Assembly (NCBI GenBank): GCA_945637645.1
Contig: CALZDK010000051.1
Span: 1 to 10,985 of the forward strand
From: an uncultured Prevotella sp.
Lineage (GTDB): Bacteria; Bacteroidota; Bacteroidia; Bacteroidales; Bacteroidaceae
Direction of reading: 5' to 3'
Length of the DNA stretch: 10,985 nt
Below, one piece after another: positions 5,539 through 10,985 of the stretch; positions within the stretch are counted from its first letter, which is position 1; each line of letters begins with the position of its first letter. The notes under the pieces are model-generated. The model was not told the origin of the DNA. It ran no database searches and saw only the letters and a list, made by a program, of their open reading frames with translations. The position numbers were made by a program, and so were the translations under genes.

Positions 5539-6318
5539 ATGGACATTTCATATATAAATATGGTATTGGGCGTATTTCTACTCGCCCTTCCACTCTACGT
5601 CTTCTACAGGTTTCAAACCCCTCTCATCCGTTCCTCTGCCATTGCCGCAGTGCGCATGGTGGTGCAGATGGCACTCATAGGTGTATATCTGCAGTATCTG
5701 TTCTTATGGAACAACCCATGGATAAACATCCTGTGGGTGGTAGCCATGGTGGCAGTGGCATCATTCACTGCCCTGCGCCGCACACATCTGCAATGGCGCA
5801 CAGCCCTTCTCCCCACGGCAGCTGGCTTCTTCGCCTCCTCCATGGTGGTGGGACTCTATTTCCTCTTTGTGGTGCTGCGCCTCCACAATCCATTCGACTC
5901 GCGCTACTTTATCCCTATAATGGGCATACTCATGGGCAACATGCTCAGCGTGGCGGTAATAGCCCTCACCAACTACTATGACTCTCTACAGCGCGAGCAG
6001 CAGCTCTACTACTATCTCCTGGGCAACGGCGCCACCCATCTCGAAGCCATCACCCCTTTCCTGCGCCAAGCCCTTGAAAAGGCCTTTGCACCATGCATAG
6101 CCAACATGGCTGTAATGGGCATCGTATCTCTTCCAGGCACCATGACTGGACAGATACTCGGCGGTTCGGCTCCAGGCATTGCCATAAAATACCAGATAAT
6201 GATTATTATCATAACTTTCTCTGCATCAATGGTTTCACTCGCCATAACACTCTATCTCGCCGACCGCCGATCCTTCGACATCAACGGCAGAATAAGGAAC
6301 ATAAGGAATAAAGGTTGA
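5539..6318 (+). CDS. fetB: ABC transporter permease, FetB-like (UPF0014, iron export)
   Basis: This 259-residue polytopic membrane protein has about seven hydrophobic segments. It belongs to the UPF0014/FetB family by its hallmark block GIVSLPGTMTGQILGG at residues 194-209, continuing with a PGIAIKYQIMI motif. Further family features are GILMGNMLSVAVIALTNYYDSL and LLGNGATHLEAITPFLRQAL, the latter probably being the coupling region that contacts the ATPase. With FetA it should form an inner-membrane complex proposed to export iron. ATG 5539 is preceded by AAAGGAACAAG, an acceptable ribosome binding site. The C-terminal tail (RRSFDINGRIRNIRNKG) is basic. The gene overlaps the first of two TTGAC palindromes at its stop codon. 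Substrate assignment comes from characterised E. coli homologues, not from this sequence. Confidence 0.9.
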   Translation: MDISYINMVLGVFLLALPLYVFYRFQTPLIRSSAIAAVRMVVQMALIGVYLQYLFLWNNPWINILWVVAMVAVASFTALRRTHLQWRTALLPTAAGFFASSMVVGLYFLFVVLRLHNPFDSRYFIPIMGILMGNMLSVAVIALTNYYDSLQREQQLYYYLLGNGATHLEAITPFLRQALEKAFAPCIANMAVMGIVSLPGTMTGQILGGSAPGIAIKYQIMIIIITFSASMVSLAITLYLADRRSFDINGRIRNIRNKG

Positions 6319-6347
6319 CCTACGTCAATAGCTTTGACTTAGGTCAA
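6315..6347 (+). promoter_or_regulatory. Two tandem TTGAC-N4-GTCAA palindromes (possible Crp/Fnr-type operator, or hairpin)
   Basis: TTGAC-CTAC-GTCAA occupies 6315-6328 and TTGAC-TTAG-GTCAA occupies 6334-6347, 19 bp apart. Each has the architecture of Crp/Fnr-family sites (FNR: TTGAT-N4-ATCAA). Centres lie about 100 and 80 bp before the predicted start of the small-ORF transcript, positions open to an upstream activator. The two sites also pair with each other: 14 bp with one mismatch (6323/6339) and a 5-nt loop, a hairpin at the fetB stop with no T-tract after it. Which role applies is not decidable from sequence alone. Confidence 0.55.
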
Positions 6348-6383
6348 AATAAGAGCGAAATCGGTAAAAAATCGTCCCAATTG

Positions 6384-6415
6384 TGTGCGAGCACAACAAA
6401 AATGCCGTAACTTTG
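6384..6415 (+). promoter_or_regulatory. Promoter for the small-ORF transcript
   Basis: TAACTTTG at 6408-6415 matches the Bacteroidetes -7 consensus perfectly. At the standard 20-nt spacing the -33 position holds TGTG (6384-6387), one mismatch from TTTG. Such a weak -33 would fit a promoter that needs an activator. Transcription would begin near 6421, giving a leader of about 100 nt. In that leader I see only a weak GGATG/CATCC stem (6454-6458 / 6467-6471) and an ATG-TGA start-stop pair at 6456-6461. Confidence 0.6.
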
Positions 6416-6520
6416 CAGCGTCAAAAGAAAAAATACAGGATAACAAACACACTGGATGTGAAGATGCATCCGACTGAGGAAAAAAGATTGTTTAATTTAA
6501 AGAAAAGAAAGGGTAACATT

Positions 6521-6625
6521 ATGAGAAAGTTAGTAAACAAGCTTACAGCAAGCAAGAAATTCAACAAGTATTGCGTGAACGTGCTGAAGATGTACAACTA
6601 CGGAAGAGTTAACATGCCAGTATAA
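6521..6625 (+). CDS. Small highly basic protein (34 residues), unrecognised
   Basis: The ORF runs from ATG 6521 to TAA 6623-6625 and is preceded by a purine-rich AAAGAAAGGG ribosome site with good spacing. It contains six Lys and two Arg, no acidic residue, three Tyr and one Cys, and starts with MRKLVNKLTASKKFNKYC. There is no transmembrane helix or signal peptide. The first 24 residues could form a cationic amphipathic helix. An in-frame ATG at 6464 would give 53 residues, but it lacks a ribosome site and the extra segment is low in hydrophobic content. The ORF sits in its own transcription unit, with a promoter at 6384-6415 and a strong terminator at 6631-6670, which argues that something here is expressed. 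I do not recognise the family. It could be a nucleic-acid- or ribosome-binding microprotein, or the transcript may act as a small RNA. Confidence 0.6.
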   Translation: MRKLVNKLTASKKFNKYCVNVLKMYNYGRVNMPV

Positions 6626-6630
6626 CATTC

Positions 6631-6670
6631 AAAAAAGAGGCTGCACCACAGTGATGCAGCCTCTTTTTTT
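6631..6670 (+). terminator. Strong intrinsic terminator after the small ORF
   Basis: AAAAAAGAGGCTGCA (6631-6645) pairs perfectly with the complementary arm beginning TGCAGCCTC at 6655. It leaves a 9-nt loop and ends in a run of seven T (6664-6670). The GC-rich core (GAGGCTGCA/TGCAGCCTC) plus the A and T flanks make a classic, potentially bidirectional, factor-independent terminator, 5 nt after the small ORF's stop codon. Confidence 0.95.
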
Positions 6671-6679
6671 ATCAAAAAG

Positions 6680-6711
6680 TTTGCAGTTCTCAGGTTTTTG
6701 CACTACCTTTG
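6680..6711 (+). promoter_or_regulatory. Bacteroidetes-type promoter for the nuclease gene
   Basis: TTTG at 6680-6683 and TACCTTTG at 6704-6711 are separated by exactly 20 nt. Transcription would start near 6717, giving a leader of about 16 nt (CAAACAACAATAAG) before ATG 6733. An in-frame TTG at 6709 lies inside the -7 element and cannot be the start. Confidence 0.78.
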
Positions 6712-6732
6712 CCCCCTGCAAACAACAATAAG

Positions 6733-7569
6733 ATGAACAAGACACTACTTCTATTAACTGTCGCCATAGCTTCCATAACGAAGACTTGCGACAACAAACT
6801 CACGGAAAGCGCCGAAAAACTAAAGGCGGGAACCGAGGTCACAGCCCAGACAAAAGAGTCTGAGCCACAACACGATGCTGCCACTACTCTTGCCTTAGAC
6901 TCCTTCGCCACAGCTCCCGCAAAGGCCTCCACCGTACAGTTTCTCCATCGCCATGCCTACACCGTTTGCTACAACGCCGAGGCACGGTTGCCACACTGGG
7001 TGGCATGGAGACTAACGGCAGACCACATAACCGGACCATACAAGCGCGGAGGCATAAAATTTCAGGAAGACGAGCAAGTAGCAGCACCACGCGCCACCGA
7101 CAACGACTACCGCAGCTCTGGCTACGACCGTGGACACATGTGTCCCTCAGGCGACAACAAATGGAGCGAAGTGGCTCAGCGCGAGTCGTTTCTCCTCACC
7201 AATGTCTGTCCGCAAACCCACAACCTCAACGCCGGCGACTGGAACGAAATGGAACAGCAGTGCCGCCGATGGGCAGAACAATATGGTGAGATATACGTTG
7301 TCTGCGGCCCTATTCTTTATCGTCAGAAACACAAGACCTTGGGCAAGAGCAAGGTGGTGGTGCCCGAAGCATTCTTCAAAGTGGTGCTGTGCCTCGGCGA
7401 CAATCCCAAAGCCGTGGGCTTCATCTACAAGAACGAGGACGGCAACCGCCCCATGGGCGACTATGTCAACACGGTTGACCAAGTGGAGCGCATCACCGGC
7501 ATCGACTTCTTTCCCACCCTCCCCGACTCCATAGAGTCTCGCATAGAAGCTGAAACAACGCTCCTTTGA
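6733..7569 (+). CDS. Secreted DNA/RNA non-specific endonuclease (Endonuclease_NS family)
   Basis: This 278-residue protein has a hydrophobic N-terminal signal (about residues 4-15) ending at KTC (Cys19), a spacer rich in Thr, Ala, Glu and Lys (about 20-75), and a NucA/Serratia-type nuclease domain (about 80-265). The catalytic signature YDRGHM is present, with general base His135. The metal-site region NVCPQTHNLNAGDWNEME follows, with the Asn and Glu residues of the family. These enzymes are Mg-dependent and degrade single- and double-stranded DNA and RNA, usually outside the cytoplasm, for nutrient scavenging or DNA clearance. Cys19 could be a lipid anchor, but the preceding residues TKT do not fit the lipobox well, so cleavage and release are equally possible. 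No immunity gene is seen, consistent with export. The gene has its own promoter, so it is probably monocistronic. Confidence 0.92.
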   Translation: MNKTLLLLTVAIASITKTCDNKLTESAEKLKAGTEVTAQTKESEPQHDAATTLALDSFATAPAKASTVQFLHRHAYTVCYNAEARLPHWVAWRLTADHITGPYKRGGIKFQEDEQVAAPRATDNDYRSSGYDRGHMCPSGDNKWSEVAQRESFLLTNVCPQTHNLNAGDWNEMEQQCRRWAEQYGEIYVVCGPILYRQKHKTLGKSKVVVPEAFFKVVLCLGDNPKAVGFIYKNEDGNRPMGDYVNTVDQVERITGIDFFPTLPDSIESRIEAETTLL

Positions 7570-7581
7570 GAATTATTTGAC

Positions 7582-7650
7582 TCAACTTTCGGAAGTTGAA
7601 GGAGTTAAGAAGTTAAGGAGAAGTTTCCTTGAACTTCTTAACTCCTTAAC
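7582..7650 (+). repeat. Octamer repeat folded into a long hairpin after the nuclease gene
   Basis: TCAACTT-TCGG-AAGTTGA (7582-7599) is a small hairpin with a TCGG loop. It runs into AAGGAGTTAAGAAGTT (7599-7614), which is perfectly complementary to 7632-7647. A further 5-bp pair (7615-7619 with 7626-7630) and one bulged G (7631) bring the stem to 21 bp with a 6-nt loop. The arms are made of 8-bp units (GGAGTTAA, GAAGTTAA). No T-tract follows, so it may stabilise or attenuate transcripts instead of acting as a simple terminator. The remainder of 7651-7706 has no clear promoter. Confidence 0.8.
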
Positions 7651-7706
7651 TCCCAAAATATTGAGTACATACGAAACTTAAACCAATTAATATAAAGGAA
7701 ACAACT

Positions 7707-8255
7707 ATGAGAAGAAACACTATTTTTGTGGCAACAGCCCTCCTTTGCGGCTCCATGCTCACATCCTCGTGTGTAGGTTCGTTCTCACTGTTCAACAAAC
7801 TGGCAGTGTGGAACAAGTCAGCAACCAACAGCAAGGCACTCAACGAGATCATCTTCATACTCATCTCGCCAGCCTATGCTGTATGCTCTCTGGCAGACGT
7901 CCTCGTGCTCAACTCCATTGAGTTCTGGAGCGGCTCCAATCCAGTTGCCAGCAACGTGGGCAAGACCATCGACGTGAAGGGACAAGACGGCAGGCTCTAC
8001 GCCGTGAAGACCCTCAAGAACGGCTATGAGGTGAAGTCGCCCGACGGCGCAGTGACCAACTTCGTTTACGACAAGAAGACCGACTCGTGGTCGCAGATTC
8101 AGGACGGCAAGACCACCGAGATATTCCGTTTCAACACCGACGGCACAATTCAGGTCTGCCTCAACGGCAAGCGCATGAACGTCACCGTAGATGAATACGG
8201 ACTCAACCAGGTAGCCACCGCCGCAGGCTATGGCCTCTTCTATGCGGCGCGATAA
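7707..8255 (+). CDS. DUF3332 family lipoprotein
   Basis: The protein has 182 residues with a signal peptide MRRNTIFVATALLCGSMLTSSC, split here as a basic start, a hydrophobic core and Cys22 as probable lipidation site. Next comes the strongly characteristic block GSFSLFNKLAVWNKSATNSK (24-43), then a hydrophobic stretch (about 48-70) and DVLVLNSIEFWSGSNPV, all typical of DUF3332 as I recall it. The rest (about 90-182) is predicted beta-rich, with DGRLYAVKTLKNGYEVKSPDG, and could be a small sandwich domain. The family's function is unknown; location is probably the periplasmic face of an envelope membrane. ATG 7707 has a reasonable ribosome site (AAAGGAAACAACT). Leu sits at -4 and not -3 of the lipobox, acceptable in Bacteroidetes. 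The gene converges on the GH31 gene. Confidence 0.88.
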   Translation: MRRNTIFVATALLCGSMLTSSCVGSFSLFNKLAVWNKSATNSKALNEIIFILISPAYAVCSLADVLVLNSIEFWSGSNPVASNVGKTIDVKGQDGRLYAVKTLKNGYEVKSPDGAVTNFVYDKKTDSWSQIQDGKTTEIFRFNTDGTIQVCLNGKRMNVTVDEYGLNQVATAAGYGLFYAAR

Positions 8256-8288
8256 GTAAGGAGAGTGAGGAGTAAGATTACCGAGAGC

Positions 8289-8401
8289 CACACCCACTTC
8301 ACGGCACTACTGGGGGTGTGTGCGTCTCGCCCGCACCTCGCCAACGAGGTAATTTAACAATAACTCATTACGCGGGATGGTGCGCGAGGTGCGGGCGAGA
8401 C
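8289..8401. repeat. GC-rich 18-bp inverted repeat between convergent genes
   Basis: A perfect 18-bp arm, GTCTCGCCCGCACCTCGC (8324-8341), has its reverse complement at 8384-8401 around a 42-nt AT-rich centre. Within it, ACCTCG (8335-8340) can pair instead with CGAGGT (8345-8350) in a tight CCAA-loop hairpin. This is an alternative to the long stem. A separate 7-bp pair CACACCC/GGGTGTG lies just left (8289-8295 / 8314-8320). No T-tract follows either side. It may be a bidirectional transcription stop, or a REP/MITE-like dispersed element. No target duplication is visible. The gap 8256-8412 holds no ORF that I can support. Confidence 0.75.
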
Positions 8402-8412
8402 ATCATTAAAAC

Positions 8413-10985
8413 CTATTTTATGGAAAGGGACTTTTTTCCTTTTCCTATCTTTATCGACTTTGAGTTCCCGTTAATCCTGCGTCCTCCAAGGTCGTAGAAC
8501 TTCTCGCCGTTGCTGTCGTTCTTTATGGTGCTGACGGCAGTCGTGGCGGTGCTTATGTTGAGCGTGAGCTCTTTGTTGCCTTTCTCAACGGCTATGCGCA
8601 ACAAGGCGGTGGCTGGGTCGTAGCACCAGGTGCCGGCGCTGGCGAGCGAGTCGCAGGGCGGCACTTGTGTGAGGCTCGCTGTTTCGTTGCCTTCGGTGAG
8701 GCTCACGCCCTTGATTTCCTTCTCCATTCTCGGAATCTCAAACTCGATGAGGTGCTTCTCTGGCATTCCCTCGTAGCGGTCGTGGAATGGGACGATTTCC
8801 AGTTTGTAGCCGTCGGCTGTGGCGCAGCCTGCGAGTGAGGTCAATCCCTTGAAATAGTGGTCGGTCACTGGCGTCATCGTGTCGTCCTCGTAGATGTAGC
8901 CATAATTTATCTTGCTGTCGTCAACGAGCCATAGCACGGAATACTGCGAGCGGTCGATGTCGCGCGTGTTGGTGAAGGTGGTTTGGCGGAAGCGTGGGAT
9001 GAAGCTGCCGAGCCTGCCGAAATAGGGCAGCACGTCGAGTGGTGCCTCGTATCGCAGCTGGTCGCCAAGGGTGAATGTCCGCGAGTAGTCATACATATCC
9101 ACCCATGTGCCCTTAGGGAATATGATGTCGCGCTCCGTAGCGTTCTCCACCACCGGAGCCACGAGAATGTCGTTGCCGAAGAGATACTCGTCGTCGCAGT
9201 TGATGAGTCGCGTGTCATCCACCATGTCGTTGAACACGACGGAGCGCATCAGTGGCATGCCATAGTTGTAAGTCTCGTAGCAGATGTTGCCGTAGATGTA
9301 GGGCAGATAGCGGTAGTGGAGGTTGACGTAGCGGCGCACTTGGTCTATCACGTCGGCATAGCACTCGTTAGTAGGCTCGGGCATGGTGGCACTGTGTGTA
9401 CGAATGTTTGGCGAGAAGGCGGCAAGCTGCACCCAGCGGAGATAAAGCTCAGGGTCGGTGGGATTGTCGTCAAGTGCCACGAAGCCGCCCACGTCGCTCG
9501 TCAACAGCGGTATGCCCGACATTCCGGCGTTGATGGCGGCGGGAATCTGCAGCTGCAGTCCGCTCCACGAGCGTTCTATGTCGCCCGTCCATGGGATTGC
9601 TCCGTAGCGTTGCACTCCTGCGGTGCCAGAGCGTGTGAGGAAGAAATGGCGACGGTCGGGATAGTTCTCCGAGAGTCGCGAATAGACATCGTGTAGCCAG
9701 ATGTTGTTGTACTCGTTGTGCACCTCGTCGCGGTTGCCGTCGGCAAAGGTGGAGTTCTCGCTGTCCTTCTCCAGTTCTCCGAGGTCGAACCACCAAGCGC
9801 CGATGCCCATGTCGGCGAGCCGCTTGTAGGTCTGCCACATCCAGTCGGCAGCGTCAGGGTTGGTGTAGTCGATGAGACCCACATAGTCGTTTTGCAGCCA
9901 CTCCATTCCTGGCACGTCAGTGTCGGCGAGCCATCCCTTGTCCTTCAGGAACGAGTAGTTGTCGGTTTGCGACGTGAAGTAAGGCTCGGTGATGATGATG
10001 CTGTTCACTCCCCGCGCCTTCAGTCCCTCTATCATTCCCTCTGGGTCGGACCAGTTGGGGGCATACCAGTCGAGCGATCCCATCCAAGCGCAAGTGGGTC
10101 CTTGCCACTGTATGTCGAAGACGATGGCGTCGATGGGTATGTTTGCTTTCTTTATGTCATCAACCGTCTTCTCCGCCTGCACCTGTGTCTCATAGCCGTA
10201 GCGTGAGGTCATGTAGCCCAAAGCCCACATTGGGGGTCGGGGCTGACGGCCGGTAAGCTCGGTGAACTGCTCTATCACCTCCCATGGGTTTTTGCCTTCT
10301 GGAACTATGAGATAGTATGCCACGGGCGAGGGGCTGTGGGTCTTGTATGAAGTGCCTTCCGTAGATGACGGCGTGAGCACTGCCCCGCGGTGGTGGTTGT
10401 CGAAATAGAGTCCGTAGCCATTGGTTGAGAGGACGAACGGCACGCAGATGTTTCCCTCGACGAACGAGCTGGAGTTCCACGAGAAGTGTGGCTTGTTGTC
10501 CATGGTGATGGGCTGGTTGTCGATGTTTGCCTTCTGGCTGTTGTAGCCTCCGCCAAAGAAAGCCTTGTCGAGGCTGCTTGGCACGAAGCTGATGTTCTTC
10601 TCCTCAGAGGCGTTGTCCATGGGCGCTTTCTCCTGAAGCACGGGCGTGCCGTCGGGGCGGCGGAACAGCAGGTGGCAGTCTGCCTTGCTCACTTCCACGT
10701 CAAGGTTCCCTGTGCTGAGGCAGAGCAGGGTGTCGTTGTCGGCACTGACGGTGAACTCGCCTAACGGCTCCATCGCCACGCTCACCGTGCGCCGCTCCTG
10801 CCGCTGTGTGCCGTTGGGTAGCGAGAGCACCTTCACGATGGCATTGTTGTAGGCGGTCAGTTCCACTCGTCCCGTCTCGCCTCTGACCGTCACCGTGCTC
10901 CCGTCGATGGCATAATCCTTAAACCTGCCTAAAGGTGCTTGGGCGAAGGCCAAGGTAGCCTCCGCCATAAGCACTGCGATAATTA
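8413..10985 (-). CDS. Glycoside hydrolase family 31 (alpha-glucosidase / alpha-transglucosylase-like), 5' end beyond window
   Basis: At least 853 residues, counted from GTG 10974, but the frame stays open to the edge (IIAVLMAEATLAFAQAPLG). This looks like the end of a signal peptide cleaved at AFA-Q, so the true start probably lies outside the window. An N-terminal beta-sandwich (to about 240) precedes the (beta/alpha)8 domain beginning RPPMWALGYMTSRYGY. The probable nucleophile is Asp397 in WWFDLGE and the probable acid/base is Asp465 in WTGDIERSW. Their 68-residue spacing and the WW.DLGE motif recall oligosaccharide 4-alpha-glucosyltransferases such as Cellvibrio Agd31B more than xylosidases, though this is inference. 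C-terminal sandwiches follow. The end carries a KFYDLGGRR tail (about residue 827) like that of many exported Prevotella proteins. It acts on alpha-glucans outside the cytoplasm. No SusC/SusD partners are in view. Confidence 0.92.
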   Translation of the reverse strand, partial: IIAVLMAEATLAFAQAPLGRFKDYAIDGSTVTVRGETGRVELTAYNNAIVKVLSLPNGTQRQERRTVSVAMEPLGEFTVSADNDTLLCLSTGNLDVEVSKADCHLLFRRPDGTPVLQEKAPMDNASEEKNISFVPSSLDKAFFGGGYNSQKANIDNQPITMDNKPHFSWNSSSFVEGNICVPFVLSTNGYGLYFDNHHRGAVLTPSSTEGTSYKTHSPSPVAYYLIVPEGKNPWEVIEQFTELTGRQPRPPMWALGYMTSRYGYETQVQAEKTVDDIKKANIPIDAIVFDIQWQGPTCAWMGSLDWYAPNWSDPEGMIEGLKARGVNSIIITEPYFTSQTDNYSFLKDKGWLADTDVPGMEWLQNDYVGLIDYTNPDAADWMWQTYKRLADMGIGAWWFDLGELEKDSENSTFADGNRDEVHNEYNNIWLHDVYSRLSENYPDRRHFFLTRSGTAGVQRYGAIPWTGDIERSWSGLQLQIPAAINAGMSGIPLLTSDVGGFVALDDNPTDPELYLRWVQLAAFSPNIRTHSATMPEPTNECYADVIDQVRRYVNLHYRYLPYIYGNICYETYNYGMPLMRSVVFNDMVDDTRLINCDDEYLFGNDILVAPVVENATERDIIFPKGTWVDMYDYSRTFTLGDQLRYEAPLDVLPYFGRLGSFIPRFRQTTFTNTRDIDRSQYSVLWLVDDSKINYGYIYEDDTMTPVTDHYFKGLTSLAGCATADGYKLEIVPFHDRYEGMPEKHLIEFEIPRMEKEIKGVSLTEGNETASLTQVPPCDSLASAGTWCYDPATALLRIAVEKGNKELTLNISTATTAVSTIKNDSNGEKFYDLGGRRINGNSKSIKIGKGKKSLSIK

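Noticed and set aside
6464..6520. 53-residue form of the small protein starting at ATG 6464
   Set aside because: It is in frame, but no ribosome site precedes it, while a clear purine-rich site precedes ATG 6521. Left as an alternative, not the call.
6521..7569. Toxin-antitoxin or effector-immunity pair formed by the small basic ORF and the nuclease
   Set aside because: A strong terminator and a new promoter separate them, and the nuclease has an export signal so it needs no cytoplasmic antidote. A basic protein without acidic residues is also an unlikely inhibitor of this nuclease type.
8983..9696. 237-codon plus-strand ORF inside the GH31 gene
   Set aside because: It is antisense to the conserved GH31 catalytic domain, has no promoter or ribosome site, and has an unlike-protein composition (Val/His-rich). 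It reflects stop-codon scarcity opposite a GC-rich gene.

Overview
The window looks like chromosomal DNA from a Bacteroidales bacterium, most likely Prevotella or a close relative. This rests on several promoters of the Bacteroidetes type (TTTG, 20 nt, TAnnTTTG), the families present (DUF4230 pair, DUF3332 lipoprotein, GH31 with a YDLxGRR tail), and weak Shine-Dalgarno signals. I see no phage, plasmid, insertion sequence, CRISPR array, tRNA or rRNA. The genus is an inference.

Layout. Positions 1-2353 hold three same-strand genes: the end of one DUF4230 protein, a second DUF4230 protein, and a sodium:amino-acid symporter (AGCS family). They are separated by simple-sequence tracts. At 2367-2450 a long inverted repeat with a T-tract looks like the symporter's terminator, and the promoter of the next gene is embedded in it. 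Next come a membrane-anchored degenerate histidine-kinase-like protein and trmO (tRNA modification), coupled by an ATGA overlap. A HAD hydrolase on the opposite strand overlaps the trmO stop codon by 4 bp. A divergent AT-rich promoter region (4649-4820) leads into fetA and fetB, an ABC system of the iron-export type.

Positions 6315-6732 are the most interesting non-coding stretch. They hold two tandem TTGAC-N4-GTCAA palindromes, a promoter, a roughly 100-nt leader, a 34-residue highly basic small ORF and a textbook intrinsic terminator. A new promoter follows for a secreted DNA/RNA non-specific endonuclease. A long hairpin built from octamer repeats separates that from a DUF3332 lipoprotein. 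A GC-rich 18-bp inverted repeat lies between the lipoprotein and a convergent GH31 glycosidase/transglucosylase that runs off the right edge.

Most genes are housekeeping or envelope functions, and I do not see one large novel multigene system. The best candidates for undescribed biology are small: the basic microprotein unit with its possible Crp/Fnr-type operators, the kinase homologue lacking its phospho-acceptor histidine, the terminator-promoter composite, and recurring 8-bp-period tandem repeats at gene junctions. All functional statements come from reading motifs by eye; no database search was run.
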